Positions 1 through 12,428 of a stretch of DNA of 64,000 nt are shown in pieces. The notes under the pieces are model-generated. The model was not told where the DNA came from, ran no database searches, and saw only the letters and a program-made list of their open reading frames with translations. The stretch's first letter is position 1; the number at the start of each line of letters is the position of its first letter. This DNA is from Serinus canaria (Eukaryota > Chordata > Aves > Passeriformes > Fringillidae): assembly GCF_022539315.1 (NCBI RefSeq), contig NC_066316.1, positions 100,434,179-100,498,178 on the forward strand, given 5' to 3'. A program made the position numbers and the translations under genes.

Positions 1-630
1 GGGGCTGCAGTAATTATCAAGCTGAATATGAGCAGAACTGCACCACCAACATGAATAAGACAAAGTGCATATTAGGCCACACCAGTAGAAATGAGGCCAA
101 GACTTAATGTGTCACTCTACACAGCACTGACAAGGCGGCACCTGGAGAGGCTTGTCCAGTTTTTGGCTCCACAGCTCACAAGGAGTGTCAGGAAACTAGA
201 AGAGTCCGTCTGCAAGCAAACAAGCTGTTCAGGAGCCCGGAGTATATGGCCTACAATAAATGGAGAAACATGTAAGTGTTAGCCTGGAAAAGAGGAGGCT
301 AAGGCACAGCCCAAATGCAGCCTACCTCCTGAAGAAGTGCCATTGAAAACATGACCTGACCAAATATTTTGAATGACAGACAATTTAACAAGAAGCAGCT
401 ATAGCAAGTGGCAGCATGAGAAATTCAAATTGGACATTATGAAAACTTTTTCTCTGTACAGGTAGCACAGCATTGAAGCAGTCTATAAAGTGGAGAAACC
501 ACCATCCTTTCTAAGACAAGGTTAGAAAAAGCCACATCTGACACCAATCCAGGCATTAGCCTCACTTTGAAGAGGAGGTGCACTACATGGACCACCACAC
601 TCCCCTTCCAGCTACCACTTCTGTGAGTCT
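1..630 (+). mobile_element. Diverged CR1 LINE, 3' part
   Basis: The stretch follows the order of the CR1 3' region. It has a segment like the usual 'aacatgagccagcagtgtgcc' part near 22-45, 'cacctggag...gtccagttttggctcc' near 138-170, 'agcctggaaaagaggaggct' near 280-300, and a CTTCCA tail near 604. The match is heavily decayed, with many substitutions and small gaps, so this is an old insertion. It enters from beyond the left edge of the window, so the 5' limit is unknown. The right edge is set just before the long A-run. The family assignment comes from memory of the CR1 consensus. It encodes nothing. Confidence 0.7.
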
Positions 631-637
631 AAAACAG

Positions 638-711
<74 letters not shown>
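638..711 (+). repeat. Poly(A) homopolymer, 74 nt
   Basis: An unbroken run of 74 A follows directly on the 3' end of the CR1 copy. CR1 elements normally end in short ATTCTATG-type repeats, not poly(A), so this tract was not supplied by a standard CR1 tail. It may be slippage expansion of a short A-run, the tail of another retroposed sequence, or an assembly error. A run of ten C follows at 741-750. Confidence 0.95.
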
Positions 712-712
<1 letters not shown>

Positions 713-3700
713 CCCTTCTGCTAAATCCTAGAATCCTAGTCCCCCCCCCCAAGAGTGCAATTCGGGAAATCTGAATTGTCTAGGAATAAAAACACAGCTG
801 AACATCCATAGTCCACTCTCTCTCATTGTGTTCAAAACTCATTTTTCACTCCATTTCCAAAAATGGTTTTACCTGGAGAAAGAGTCAATGACTTCTAACT
901 ACTTGACATCAGCTATGGCAAGTAAATTTTTCCTGTGTAGTGGACCATCTATTACTTAAATCTTATTTCATCTCCCTCTGCAGAGTTTAACAACTCTTCA
1001 GGGTCTTTCAGTTTTTATAGAAGGCGGTTTCTGTCAAGAAGAGACTTACTGATACAGAGTTCTGCTAAAATGAAAGAATTTCTGAATATAATCACCAGGG
1101 GAATAAGTTGTAGCAATTCACAAGATCCACAGTTTTCAAAATTTTAAGGTCAGAACAGGAACATGGGGAATTACCTGGTAATGCAACAGTTTCACAGAAA
1201 AAGGATTAGTTGGGTGACAATCTAAATGTGAATTAACTGTGCCACTCTGATGCAAAAAGGCATAGACCATAATAAAAGTTAGAAATAGTCAGACAACCTA
1301 TAAACAATTCTTCTGTTCTTCTCTGCTCTGTTCAAGCCTCAGCTGGGTTTCTTTTTCCAATTTTGAACACCACAGTTTGTGAAAGATTTAAAATTGAAGA
1401 GAGCTCAGTGGAATAGGATGAACAAGTGGGATTCTAAAAAACATAACTGGAGAGAAAGAAAAACATGAATGAATTATGATTCTTTTCTCTAGGAAAAAAC
1501 AAAAAACTGAAAAGCAGAAATTTTTCAAATATATAAAATGTTGCAAGTAGGAGAGAAGGAATAAATTCTTTTCCATGGCCTAAGAGAGAGAAGAAGAAAT
1601 GATGTGTTTAGACTGCAACAATGTTCAAAATTAGAATATTAGAAAGTAGTAATAAAATGGTAAGAATAGTGAAGTGCTGAAATAGGTTTTCTGGGAGATT
1701 ATGGACTCTGGAATCCTAAAGACCCTTGAAAGACTATTCATGATTGACCAATACTCACAGAGATATTGCTCAGGAAGGTTGAAGATTATCCTGAAGTGGA
1801 AAATATGGAAATCAATTAATTTATTAGCCTCTCCCATAAAATACATTGAGGATTAAATTGCATTGCTCTCTCTTCTTTTTTTATGAAGGGTTAAAAAATT
1901 TTGTTTAAAAATAAAGTGGTTTATCTCTCCTTTAGATGTGATTTGGTTTCTTCCAGCTATCTTGTACTGATGGGATATTATCCTGATACCATGAAAATCC
2001 CCATTATTTCATTTACAAAGAGGATTTAGGAGTTTGAATCATGTGCCAGAAACATTTCCGTACTATAAGTACTTTTTCAAGCCTTTGCTCATAAGCACAA
2101 GTAATAATCCAGAAAGTGTATATGAAAACAAGACACAATTTCTGTTAATGAAATTTATTCCACAAAAAAAATTTGCTCAGTTCTATATTTGATAAAATAT
2201 ATATTTTCTCATAAGCTACTTATGAACAGAAGGGGGGGGGAAAAGACAAGAAAGAAATAATGTGTCAAATAAAAGATGCACTAAGAATCATGGGCCCAGC
2301 TAAAGCTGAGATCAACATGTGTGATTTACACCATTTTCAGTCCAACTTATTACAGTTGGATCTTTTCAGACTCTTTCCTCTTAACTAGCTTCATTTATCT
2401 CTAATCCTCACTAGACATATAATAAGGCTTAATCATATTTGGTGTGGGTAGGTTATCAAAGCCCCGTTTCCCTGAGCAGGTATCTGTGGGGTTGCAAAGA
2501 ATTCTCTGCTTCTGGTCTGGAGAAGTATTCATGTGTCCAATACTGTGTATGACTCCAGTTGTAAACCCAGCTTGCATGCTGCAGTCAGGATGTTTTATTT
2601 AAAAACTTTTTTAAGCTCCTTTTTTTCTTTCCTTTTGGCAAGGAAAAAGTGTATAAAGAAATATATTACTCAATCATACAAAACATTTTTCAAGTCCAAG
2701 TTAAATTCAGCAAAACTCTTCATTCAAAAATATTCAGCATTTTCCAGATTCTAAATATTTTGCTTTGACATTAGCATTTATTCATTATAATTAATTAGGA
2801 AAAAAACCCTCATCTTTCAAAATAAAATTTTACTTTCCACTTAGGCTTCATATATAATTATCTCCTTTTTCCAATAAAAAATGCATATTTAAAAAAAAAC
2901 CATTCTTCAGGTCAAAAACATTGACTCAATAGAAAATTACACTTTCATAGGTTAATTTTTTTGGAGGTGGGGGAGAGTTTGGAAAACTTCAGAACTTATA
3001 AGCATTTTTAAAACTGAGCTAAGAGACTCACTGGCCATTTCAGGGGTGTATAATTGTGAATTTCACCATATTCTGGACATCTCAGCCTCAGGTGATTACC
3101 TCCCCATGAAATGGCCACAGAACAACAATCTCTACAAGCTCATCCCAGGGATCAAAGTCTTCAAAGGCCTTTTATCATTAGCAATCCTCTCATACCCTGC
3201 AAACACAGCACAGAGCCTGCATGGGCCACGCTTTCACACACAGAATTTCATTTCTCCTGTGGATTATTACCCCACAAACTTGATGAGATCCAAAATAATA
3301 TAATTCCTATAGCACTGTATATAAAACATCAATGATGGTCTAAGGATCAGGAAAGTGAAATGAAATGAGTATGTAGTTATATTACTGAAGTTTATTTGCA
3401 TTTGACAGTATGCCCATATCCCATGTTTGTTGTATTTCACTTATACCTTCCCTGGAGAGATGTCTCCCCTGGAGACAGCCCTTGTCCTGTGTAATTGCTA
3501 TCAGGCAACACAGAATACCTTCTGTGAGTGAAAGAAGCATGAATATTCCCATTTACATAGGAGAAGGTAAGCAGAACAGAGATTAAGGGATAGAGCCAAT
3601 AATGGATTTAAACATCTAAATAAGGATTTGGGGAAAATGGAGATGTTTAGGCAGAAACTGTAATCTGAAAAGCAAAGTAACAGCTGCCACCTAAACTTGG

Positions 3701-6700
3701 AGGCACTTAAACCCAGGAGAGACCGTAGATTTGAGTTTACAAGAGGTTAGTGCTTCTCATTAGAGGCGTGCCTGAAGTTTCCTGAATGCAAGCAGCACAG
3801 CACCTATCCACAGGGGCCTGCTGTCAACTCCTGCTAAATCCCCAGGGATCCTCCTCTGTGCTCTTCTGCAACACCAACCATCCACCTCAGGCCTGAGCAC
3901 AACATGAAATCATGAGCTTTTAAAACATGCCTGCCACAAATTGTGATGCATTTGTCCACCCAATCCATAATCAGCAGTAAAATCTGAAATCATGACACCT
4001 GGAAAGATCAAAGCATCTATTTTTGGATGAACAGTCTCATCTTAAGGCTATTTCCATTAAATAGTCTTTGAACTATGGGAACAGAAATAGGAATCCAGGT
4101 TCCTTTGCCCTCATGTGAGTACTCAAATCTGTAAGTTAAAAGTTTTGTTAATGTTTCTTTGAATAATTTTCTCAACAAGGAAATTACCATGTTGTAACTG
4201 GAGAATAGCCAGATAGCCTGTAGTGTGTCTTAACTAACATGTACACACTTAAACTGAATGACAGAGTTTTAAACCACTGTGGATACATAAGGAACTAAAC
4301 CCAGAATTCTGACACCTAAGATGAGTAATATGGCCATGTTTTAAACAGAAAAGTGCTTCCAGTTCTTTAAATAATAATTGATGGCACCAGCCTAAGTCTC
4401 AGTGATGTGACCAGGGTCACTAAAATACTTTTTTCCGCAGCTAAGCGTAAAACAAACTGCTACAAAACCAGTCTTGTCTCAAGTCAGATATTTTTTTCTT
4501 TTCTTTCAGTCAGACATTTTTCTCTACAAAAATCAAATTATTTCTGCTTTTTTTAAAGGGGGAAGGAAGAAGTTAAGGTACTACTGTCATACCTTATGCA
4601 ACTTGTCCAGATCATGTTCAAATCATGCTGCATCTTCTAAACTTAGGGATGGACATAAAATTTTCATGGCTTTTTTCTTCCATTATTATTGAAATAACAA
4701 CACAGCTAAGTAAAATGAGCTGTAGTCTACACTCATTTATGTATTATACATAAAGTAGTTGGTTACAGTTTAGTATGCTACAACTCTAAAAAATCCTTCT
4801 GTAAACAATAGTTTTGCATGCACATAATCAGCAAAAAAAGAGTATGAAGATAACAGGGTTAACCTGTGAGCCAATTAGCTGAGACAGACTTTTAGGTGAA
4901 AGAATTATATACATGAATAGACATGACTCAATGGACCCAAGATTGTTTGGAGACTGGGAAAATGTAGCTTGGAAATTACTACTGGCAATAGTATTGAAAT
5001 TACAAATTTGGGCTACTCAACTTTTGTTGAGCAGAAACTTACTTTTAATGGCATCACCGTGTAATCTCAATGATTTTATTCAGTACTTATATACCTTAGT
5101 AAATGGAGTGAATTCTAATTGTATGCATTTGTCATTCCTAAGCATCTACAGCTGTATTCTAACTTTGAATGCAGACAGAAATCTCACTGGATTCAAAGAA
5201 AACTGTGTGCATTTATCTCTGACAGCCTTTTCTTATTGTAGGCAGGGTGATGCTGGTTTTGCCCTAAAACTGATATGCAACTTGAATGATTTAGGTCTCC
5301 AGGACTGGGCTCTGTATTTGAAAAAGAAAAATAGAAGCTCCCTTCAAAAGGTTTTCATATATAGCAAGGTATGATTCCCTCACTGAATCTAGTTCTGTAA
5401 CTCAGTCAAAAGGGTTCAGCTAGCAGCATAAACCATGAGAGTGAATCTCAAAATGTTTATGAATAGCAAGTGTCACACAGATTGGATTTCTGCTTTGCTA
5501 TTCAGTCAAGGGGTATTTGTTAGTGCTTATAATATTTAGAAAGTCATTTTTAACTTCAGGTATTGAAAGACTCACTGATAAAATACATTTTATAAAATAT
5601 TAACTAGCCTAATAGAAAGAAAGAAACACTGGATGCTTATTTTATTTCAACATTTAATTTTCATGGGAGTCCTTCAGGGCAGCAGAAATATCATACATAT
5701 TATTAAAAATGAGTGAAATTATAATAGAATGCAGTTACAGAACAATGACTTAATAAAGGATCCCAAAGCACATATGAAAATGGAAAAATTCAAGCAAATA
5801 ACCCTGTTATAATAGAAGCAGACAGATATGAGGTTGTGTACAGATTTACAATTAAAAATAAAAAAAAAAAAGAAAGTACAGTGGACAATCTCTCTAGTTT
5901 TTAAGGGGAAATGCAAGAAAATGTCATACTTAAGAAAATATTTTGCTTTTTCTCTTTTAGTAGTTTGGAAAAGAGCTAATAATAAGATAATCATAACTAA
6001 GTAACTAGTGTGCACTTGCAAATATATTTATTATCTCTTTCTTGTTAAGCCATTTAGGGACAAAGTAAACACATCATCAGTGGAGATTCATACACTTAAA
6101 ATGTAATTTTTGTGAAGATCCACTGCTTTATTCCTTATGGTCTGGTATTTCTAAAAAGGTTTCCATTCTTTCCAACTGATTTAGGAAACCCTGTCTGCAA
6201 TTGCAAAATGTTAATTGAAGAAAGACATCAAAATGTTGATCTGCCAGTCTTGTTAGTAGCCCATCTAACAAGATTGCATTAGAATACAATTACAAGCCCT
6301 TTTGAATTTTTTCTTCTAGCAGCTTATTTTTCAAAGTTCCATTTCTTTCCAGAGATATTTTTCCCTGTACAAACATTACAATGTCATTTTTATTTCAGAT
6401 TTATTTGCAGCAAGAACTAGAGGAGACTCTGGAAATTTTCCTAGTAGACTGCCATTATTATTCTCCTCTTACAGAATGAACAATGTAACCAACTTTATTA
6501 AAGCCATGTCAAAATCCTATATTCAGAAGGGAACAATATTCATGACTGTTTCAGTTTCAGAGCACCAGCTCCAGAGTGCCAACACCTTTAAAAAAGATGT
6601 TTTCTTCTGGCAGATATTCAACACCTTGTTATAGCAGTGCTGTGGATTTAAGCTCACCCTATAACTACATGGTCACAGAATAAGCTATGAAAGAAGCTGA

Positions 6701-7700
6701 GGAAGTAGGTAGATGGGGTGAAAGTTTGCAATCAATTGGAATCCTCTTACTCATTATTAAACATAATATAAAACTGTGTCTTTACTGAAAAAAAATAAAA
6801 CAAAAACACCCAACCAACCAGCCAATAAACCCCAAGCCCAAATGGACTAAATAAATATGAAGTAAAAATAATATAATAAAAATTCTCTTATACTAAACTT
6901 ACCTGGAGCTATATATGAATAAACTAGTACATTTAAGATCAAGCTTGCTTTACTAAGACCTTTCAAACACATGGCCACTGCTTCTTTGGCTACAATCACT
7001 TGGTTAGGTTCCCCACAAGACTAGACTATACTTTAAATTTCATAACACAGAAAAAATAAAATAAAATTTATGGAAATAGTATAAAATTTACATTCCCAAA
7101 CCTAAAAAAAACCCCAAAAACTTTGCCTAAGTGTAATATTCTACTATGAATAAGTGAATTCTCCTTATTTGACTGTGGCCATGTCTGCTTGAGGGGTTTT
7201 GATGTTGTTGGTTTTTTGTTTAGTTTCTTCTGTCTCTAGATGAAAATGGTGACATTCTGAAACACTCAAAATAACTTTGAGGAAGACATAATCCAGGAAA
7301 TAGAAGAATCAAGAAATAAAATCCACTGTTAATTGATCTAACTTCTTGGTCATCAACATCTAATTCTTCCAAAATTCATAAAGGATATTGTTGTAATCAA
7401 GAGAAAGGTTTCTTTGCTTATAGTAGTAATTTAAGCTATAATATCCTCCCCCCTGAAAAAAAAAGCCTATGAATTCAGTTCAGTTTCCATTTACTGTACA
7501 GACACAGACATCTAAATGAAAATCTAGTCTGTCAGCTATTTTTCTTTCATACTCCTAAAGAATGAATATGATGCTCCTGTCAGTGATCTGAGTGCAAGAT
7601 CTACAAACTCTTCCATCACTTCCTCAGGCTTTGCTATTTTCTGTTCAAGATCAGGTCTGACAAGATGAACCTTGGATAAGATGTCCAGAAGAAAAGCAAA
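712..7700. other. AT-rich intergenic DNA upstream of LRATD1
   Basis: No gene or recognisable transposon is seen here. The composition is AT-rich, with short homopolymers such as G-runs near 2231 and A-runs near 2890, 5860 and 7450. A CAACCAACC-type low-complexity stretch lies near 6795-6835. The longest open frame is a 153-codon ATG frame at 4913-5374 with no recognised domain. It has no visible exon or promoter context and is treated as chance, though it is listed among the findings. Confidence 0.6.
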
Positions 7701-7965
7701 GTTAATGAGAAAGAGTTTTGAGGAACTAGGCTGGGGCTTCATGCCCTGGCTTGAGCTGCATCAGAGCTCTGGCCCATGCTTGGACCAGGCTGCTGAGTTG
7801 GGATGGCCTTGCATGACTGCCATGACCTCCCTCAGCTTGGCCTCCACTGCCCCAGCCCAGCCCTCCTGCTCTTCTCCTCTTCCCACAGCACTGCAAGGCT
7901 GCACCTGGGTGCAACTCCAGCTCCCCAAACCCTGCCCCTGCCCAGCACCCTGACCTGCTGCTCTC
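7701..7965. other. Unexplained G+C-rich patch
   Basis: A stretch of about 265 bp is markedly richer in G+C than its AT-rich surroundings, with a run of CCCAGCCCAGCC- and CTCCTC-like pyrimidine blocks. It is poor in CpG, so it is not a CpG island. Overlapping open frames exist on both strands (93 and 98 codons), but neither has a recognisable domain. It may be an old transposon fragment, a decayed retrocopy or a GC-biased conversion tract. I do not recognise it. Confidence 0.4.
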
Positions 7966-8614
7966 TGAGAACTTAAAAGTGACTAGCCCATTTGGGGGTC
8001 TGTCTACATAACAGCTTCCCAAAGATGAACACTTTTAAATTAAGGTATTTCTTCCCATTCCTCCTCAAAATCTTTCCTACTGCAATATCTTTCTGGTTGT
8101 ATCACTTGATCAGAAATTAAGTTAGGAGTACTTAAAAGTGTTATTTGATAGAAAGGAGCTGGGTAGAGCCCAAGCAGTTGACTACACAGGCCCAGCCCAA
8201 GGATCAGTGAGGTATTATTCATAAAATTAGTATTATTCACAAAATTAATTGGTAGCACAGCCTTTTGAAAAGCTTTGGCACAAGTCAGATACTATTTTTC
8301 CATATATTTTAGGGATTAAAATGGATTAGGAAAAATTCCTAAGAGGTAGTTTTGATGCAGTTATTTGGTTTTTGGAGTTTAGAACATTCAAACAGATAAT
8401 CAATTATGTGCATATACTGTACCTCAAGGCCAAAAAACACGTCCTGTACAATTTTACTTACAAGTGACCCTGTGAATGCAAGAATCATGAAGTCACCAGA
8501 AGCCAGCACAAGAGCAGAAAAGAGGCAAAAGAAAAACTGTGACCACAGTTATCTTCTTGAGTTTTCACATCTTATATTTCACCATCACTGCATAAAAATG
8601 GCAAAAGCTGTTCA
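7966..8614. other. Intergenic DNA
   Basis: AT-rich non-coding sequence between the G+C-rich patch and the minus-strand CR1. It contains a short direct repeat of a TATTATTCA(C/T)AAAATTA-like element near 8213-8247. Nothing else is seen. Confidence 0.5.
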
Positions 8615-9023
8615 AGGCTGAAGGGCCAAAATCTGGAAAGGATCACAGCAGGTCATCTGGTCCAACCTCCCTGCTCAAGCAGGGTTATCCCTGAGCACAT
8701 AGCACAGGCTTGTGTGCAGACAGTTCTTGAATATCTCCAGTGAAGGAGACTCCACAGCCTCTCTGGGAAATCTCTTCCAGTGTCTGCCCACCTGCACAGT
8801 AAAGAATTTATTCCTCATGTTCAGGTGGAACTTCCTGTGCATCAGTTTTTGCCCTTGTCTCTTGTCCTACTGCCTGGCACCACCAAGCAGAGGCTGCTCC
8901 ATCCCCTTGACATCCTCCCTTCAGATGGTGATAGACACTGATGAGGTCTCCCTCAGTAATCCCAAGGCTGAACTGGCCCAGCTCCCTCAGCCTACCCAAA
9001 ACCTCAGGACTCTCCCAGACTAG
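8615..9023 (-). mobile_element. CR1 LINE 3' end, minus strand
   Basis: The + strand reads as the reverse complement of CR1. It has 'ggtccaacctccctgctcaa' near 8658, a block matching 'gaatatctccagtgaaggag' near 8729, 'acagtaaagaatttattcct' near 8797, the 'gttcaggtggaacttcctgt' block near 8819, and the 'ctgaactggcccagctccct' block near 8968. The element's 3' end therefore lies at the low-coordinate side, near 8625. The copy is 5'-truncated, as most CR1 insertions are. It is moderately diverged and not coding. The open frames over it, 103 codons on + and 63 codons on -, are translations of the repeat. Confidence 0.9.
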
Positions 9024-12000
9024 TTAGAAAATGTAGAAACTGTATTTAGTTTCTACCAAGTGTAGAGTTCCTGAAATAGATAAGAGCTTCTGGGCCTCTG
9101 AGATTTGATGTTAACAGGATTGTAATGGACAGATTTCTATGATCTAAAGTTCATAACAGATAGGAAAGTTTCCACCCTTATCATAAATTTTTTTTAACTC
9201 TGCTTGTTTTTTGAAACATGTGTTCCTAAATTTTTCTGCACAAATGTTCTCCCCTCATTAAAATCAATGGTGGTTTCAGCTCCACTTTTAGCAACAGGGG
9301 TCCAAGGCTCCAAAGCTCAGCTCAAGGCAGGATGAAAAGAACATTTAAAAAATAAGGTTTAAAAAATAAGCTACTGATTATCTATTTTGCCACATATTTC
9401 AAGGGTTTTTGCTGTATTAAATTAAATATAAATGCAACAGTTACAAAATGCCAAGCATGGAAAAAGGCACAAAAAGAAAAAATAGTAATGGAAAAATATA
9501 AATTCACTCTCTCAGCATAGACCAGGACAGAGCCAGAGATGATGATGTTATTGGGTTTCTTTCTAGGAGGACTGTAAATTCCCATGTCCTGTGCAAGGAG
9601 AGATTCTGACCCCAGTTAATGAGGCTGAAGCTGGCCAATGAAGTGTGAACAGAGTGAGGCTGCATTGCCAGGGCCACCATCTAAGAGCAGCCAAGCCTGC
9701 ACTCACCGCTTTGCTAAGGAAGCACTCAGGAGTTAAACACCTAAAGCAGATAATAAATTTATTAACCAAATTAGCTCAGACAAAAGAGGCATCTCCAGCA
9801 GCGTCCTTTAATCACAGTTATGCAAAAGCTTGGGGTTTGCTGGTTGATGGGGGGAGTTTTTTGTATGTGTTTTCTTTTTTTGAATCAACTTCTTGTCACT
9901 ATCATGAAACAGTGACTGAAGAGAAACTGAGGGAAAATTTCTTCCTGAGGAATAGTGGTAGAGCACAAAGCACTGATGAGACAGTGTACAGAGAAGAGAA
10001 CAAAAATGAAACAAAGAAATGGGTGCTGAAGTGTCTTGAATAGAGGTCATGAAGAGAGGTGAATTGCAAGGGATTGTAAGTGCTTCAACAAGAGATACAG
10101 TACTCTCATTGAGCAGACTTGCAAAACCACAGGGGATCGCCAAAAAAAAGGTTAAAATTTGGCAGGAGATACTCCTCCTATCTCGAAGGGCAGAGCCTTT
10201 CCTATACCCAGACTCCATCCTTCTGCACCTGCAGTTTGCTGAAGCAGTCTGTTCTCCACTGTTTTGCATGGAAAGGATGAAATAATGTTTTGTTTGTTTA
10301 GAACTATCTAAAAATTACTCCACATAGCCTTGATGATTGGCAAACGTGGGAAGTGTGAACTGTGCGAGTGCAACCTAAAAAGATGCAGACTTTAAACGGG
10401 AAAAATGTAAAGTGTTTAGAAAACAGAAACTGTCGATCAAGGTCTACAGAAAACGGCTTTCAACTTGGACTAGCTTTAAAAATGAAGCACATTAACAGTT
10501 ATTTTTAAAAAATCAAAATATTTAAAGACTGTTTTACAGCCTTAGCTCTAAACCTATTAGAGTGTCTTCATAATTTAATTTAAAATGTTGCAGTTGGTGA
10601 AGGTCATGCTGTAAAAGAACATATAATTTCTAACAATCATTAGAAAAGTATTTACACAATTCTAGAGATAAATAACATCCATCTGTTATGCTTAGTCCTC
10701 TGAAACTTTAAAAAGCATGTATTAGAAAACAATCTTTATATTGAATTTTTTTTTCAAATTATCTTTCTGATTCTACAGACCATGAATGTTGCATCCTTAA
10801 CTGCTGCAAATCAGCTTAATTCCTGTGAATCTCAGGCCACAGCCCCTGAGTTTATGAGACATGGAAAGTCCATAATCATCAACAGATTAGTATAATTGCC
10901 ACAGTGAAAAAATAACTGATGTCAATTTTTGAATTTCACTTAGCACATCATTTTTTTCTCCTCCATTTATGATGTGATGCTTTTGCATATGCTAAAAAAA
11001 AATAATGATAACAAAAAGATGCCATTCTAGAAAGACAGCTATATCAATATTTGAATGGAAAAAGAAAAGGGTCATTCAAGCACATTTATCTAGGAAATTC
11101 AGCATTTGATCCATATGAACATAGGTATACAGCTTGAACCTCAAAAAACTGTAATTCACTATTTTTAAGGATGAATGTCTCTCTATAATGAGAATAAAGT
11201 GATGGCATTATTGTTCTCAGTTAACTAAACCTGAAGACTGACTGGGAAAAGGACAGCAGCAAAGAGAGATATTATCCATAAATACTGAAAGCAAAAATAC
11301 TTATGGCTAGATGACAAAACTATTTTCACTGCAAAGAAATGAGTAGATTTACTTCCAGCTAAAAATGGTACTTTAATATGATTCACATCTGAACGAAAGA
11401 ATGCCATTAGATTTTTTTTTCATGAAGAGTAAATTCTCACTTCTCAGAAGTTCATACAGTTGTATAGCAAGACTATGAGCACAGAAGGACCAGGTTACAA
11501 TCCCATCATTGACACAGCCTCATGGGGGGAAGAGTGGTCAAATGAACAAATAATTTCTGAGTTCCATTTCCATAATGTGCAAAATTAGGTGCAAAATTGT
11601 CTATTGTTAATAGCTACTACAGATGACAGATTTTTAGATTTTATATATTTTCAGAAGAAATAGACTGCTACTGCCAGACAGATTCATTTTTTTACTTAAG
11701 CCATAGCATGTCTTCTAGTCATATCCGAGGACAACCCACAACTGCTCCTTTGTCCAGATGTAGACAGAATCATCTCACCTACTGCCAAACATCAAGCATT
11801 CCAACTTCTCATCTAGGCGATGGCAAGAGACAGGCACCTCCCTAAGGCACTTCATGCCGTCCTAAAATAGGAGGTGTAACAGGCAAGAGGAACAGCTCTC
11901 TGCAAATGCCTCTCTCCTCAGCAAAAGGAAGCCCAGGAGAGCAGCTTAGACAGCACAGGTGCAACTTGAGGTTGCTGAAGAGAGGTGAGGAGCACCCACT

Positions 12001-12113
12001 CCCAGCCTCGAAGAACAGAGCAACTCTTGGCCGCGTGCGTCCCTCCTGGCGGGTTAGTTTGACAGAAATTACTCTTTTTTCCCCTTTTTTTTAAATTTAT
12101 TTTTATTTCTTTC
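9024..12113. other. Intergenic DNA 5' of LRATD1
   Basis: Non-coding sequence leading up to the CpG island. It is AT-rich until about 11.7 kb and becomes T-rich directly before the island (12061-12118). Opposing open frames overlap at 9645-10043 (+, 132 codons) and 9808-10269 (-, 153 codons). Neither has a recognisable domain and they cannot both be real. A weak TATA-like TTTTATACC lies near 12114-12122. Distal promoter or enhancer elements are likely in such a position, but none can be named. Confidence 0.5.
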
Positions 12114-12214
12114 TTTTATACCTCTGCTTGATGCAGTGGTAGCTTGGCAGCGGCTTGACGCGGTGGGCACGATCCCCAACCCCCTTTCCCCGGGACGCAC
12201 CGCTGCCGCAGCCC

Positions 12215-12300
12215 CGGGCCCGGCGGGGGCAGCCCGGGGGGGTGCGGGCCCGGCGGGGGCAGCCCGGGGGGGTGCGGGCCCGGCGGGGGCAGCCCGGGGG
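12215..12300 (+). repeat. 30-bp G+C minisatellite, about 2.9 copies
   Basis: A unit of 30 bp (CGGGCCCGGCGGGGGCAGCC, then GGGGGGGTG plus one base) is repeated with perfect periodicity at 12215, 12245 and 12275. The third copy is cut short after 26 bases, and related GGCGGGGGC blocks follow to about 12322. The array is almost pure G+C with several runs of three to seven G on this strand, so it could form G-quadruplexes. It lies about 100 bp upstream of the CCAAT and GC boxes. Copies are identical, which implies recent expansion or homogenisation. Confidence 0.95.
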
Positions 12301-12405
12301 TCGGGGCTCGGCGGGGGCCCGGCGTATCCCCGGCGTGTCGGCGGTGGCGGCAGCGGGGCCCAGGCGGGCAGAGCCGCGGCTCAGCCCCGCCGCCGCCGGG
12401 CGCGG

Positions 12406-12410
12406 CCAAT
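12406..12410 (+). promoter_or_regulatory. CCAAT box
   Basis: The context CGGCCAATGAGCG matches the NF-Y consensus (CCAAT followed by G/C-rich flank), in the sense orientation relative to LRATD1. It lies 11 bp upstream of a GC box. NF-Y sites typically sit 60-100 bp upstream of the start, which would place initiation near 12470-12510. Binding is inferred. Confidence 0.55.
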
Positions 12411-12420
12411 GAGCGCGGCC

Positions 12421-12428
12421 GGGGCGGG
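12421..12428 (+). promoter_or_regulatory. GC box (Sp/KLF site)
   Basis: GGGGCGGG in the context GCCGGGGCGGGCT is a consensus Sp1/KLF binding site next to the CCAAT box. More G-rich, GC-box-like sequences occur near 12490-12515 (GGCGGAGGAGGCGGGCGG). Function is inferred from the motif and position. Confidence 0.5.

Noticed and set aside
8712..9023. 103-codon + frame
   Set aside because: It lies entirely on the minus-strand CR1 3' end and is translated repeat.
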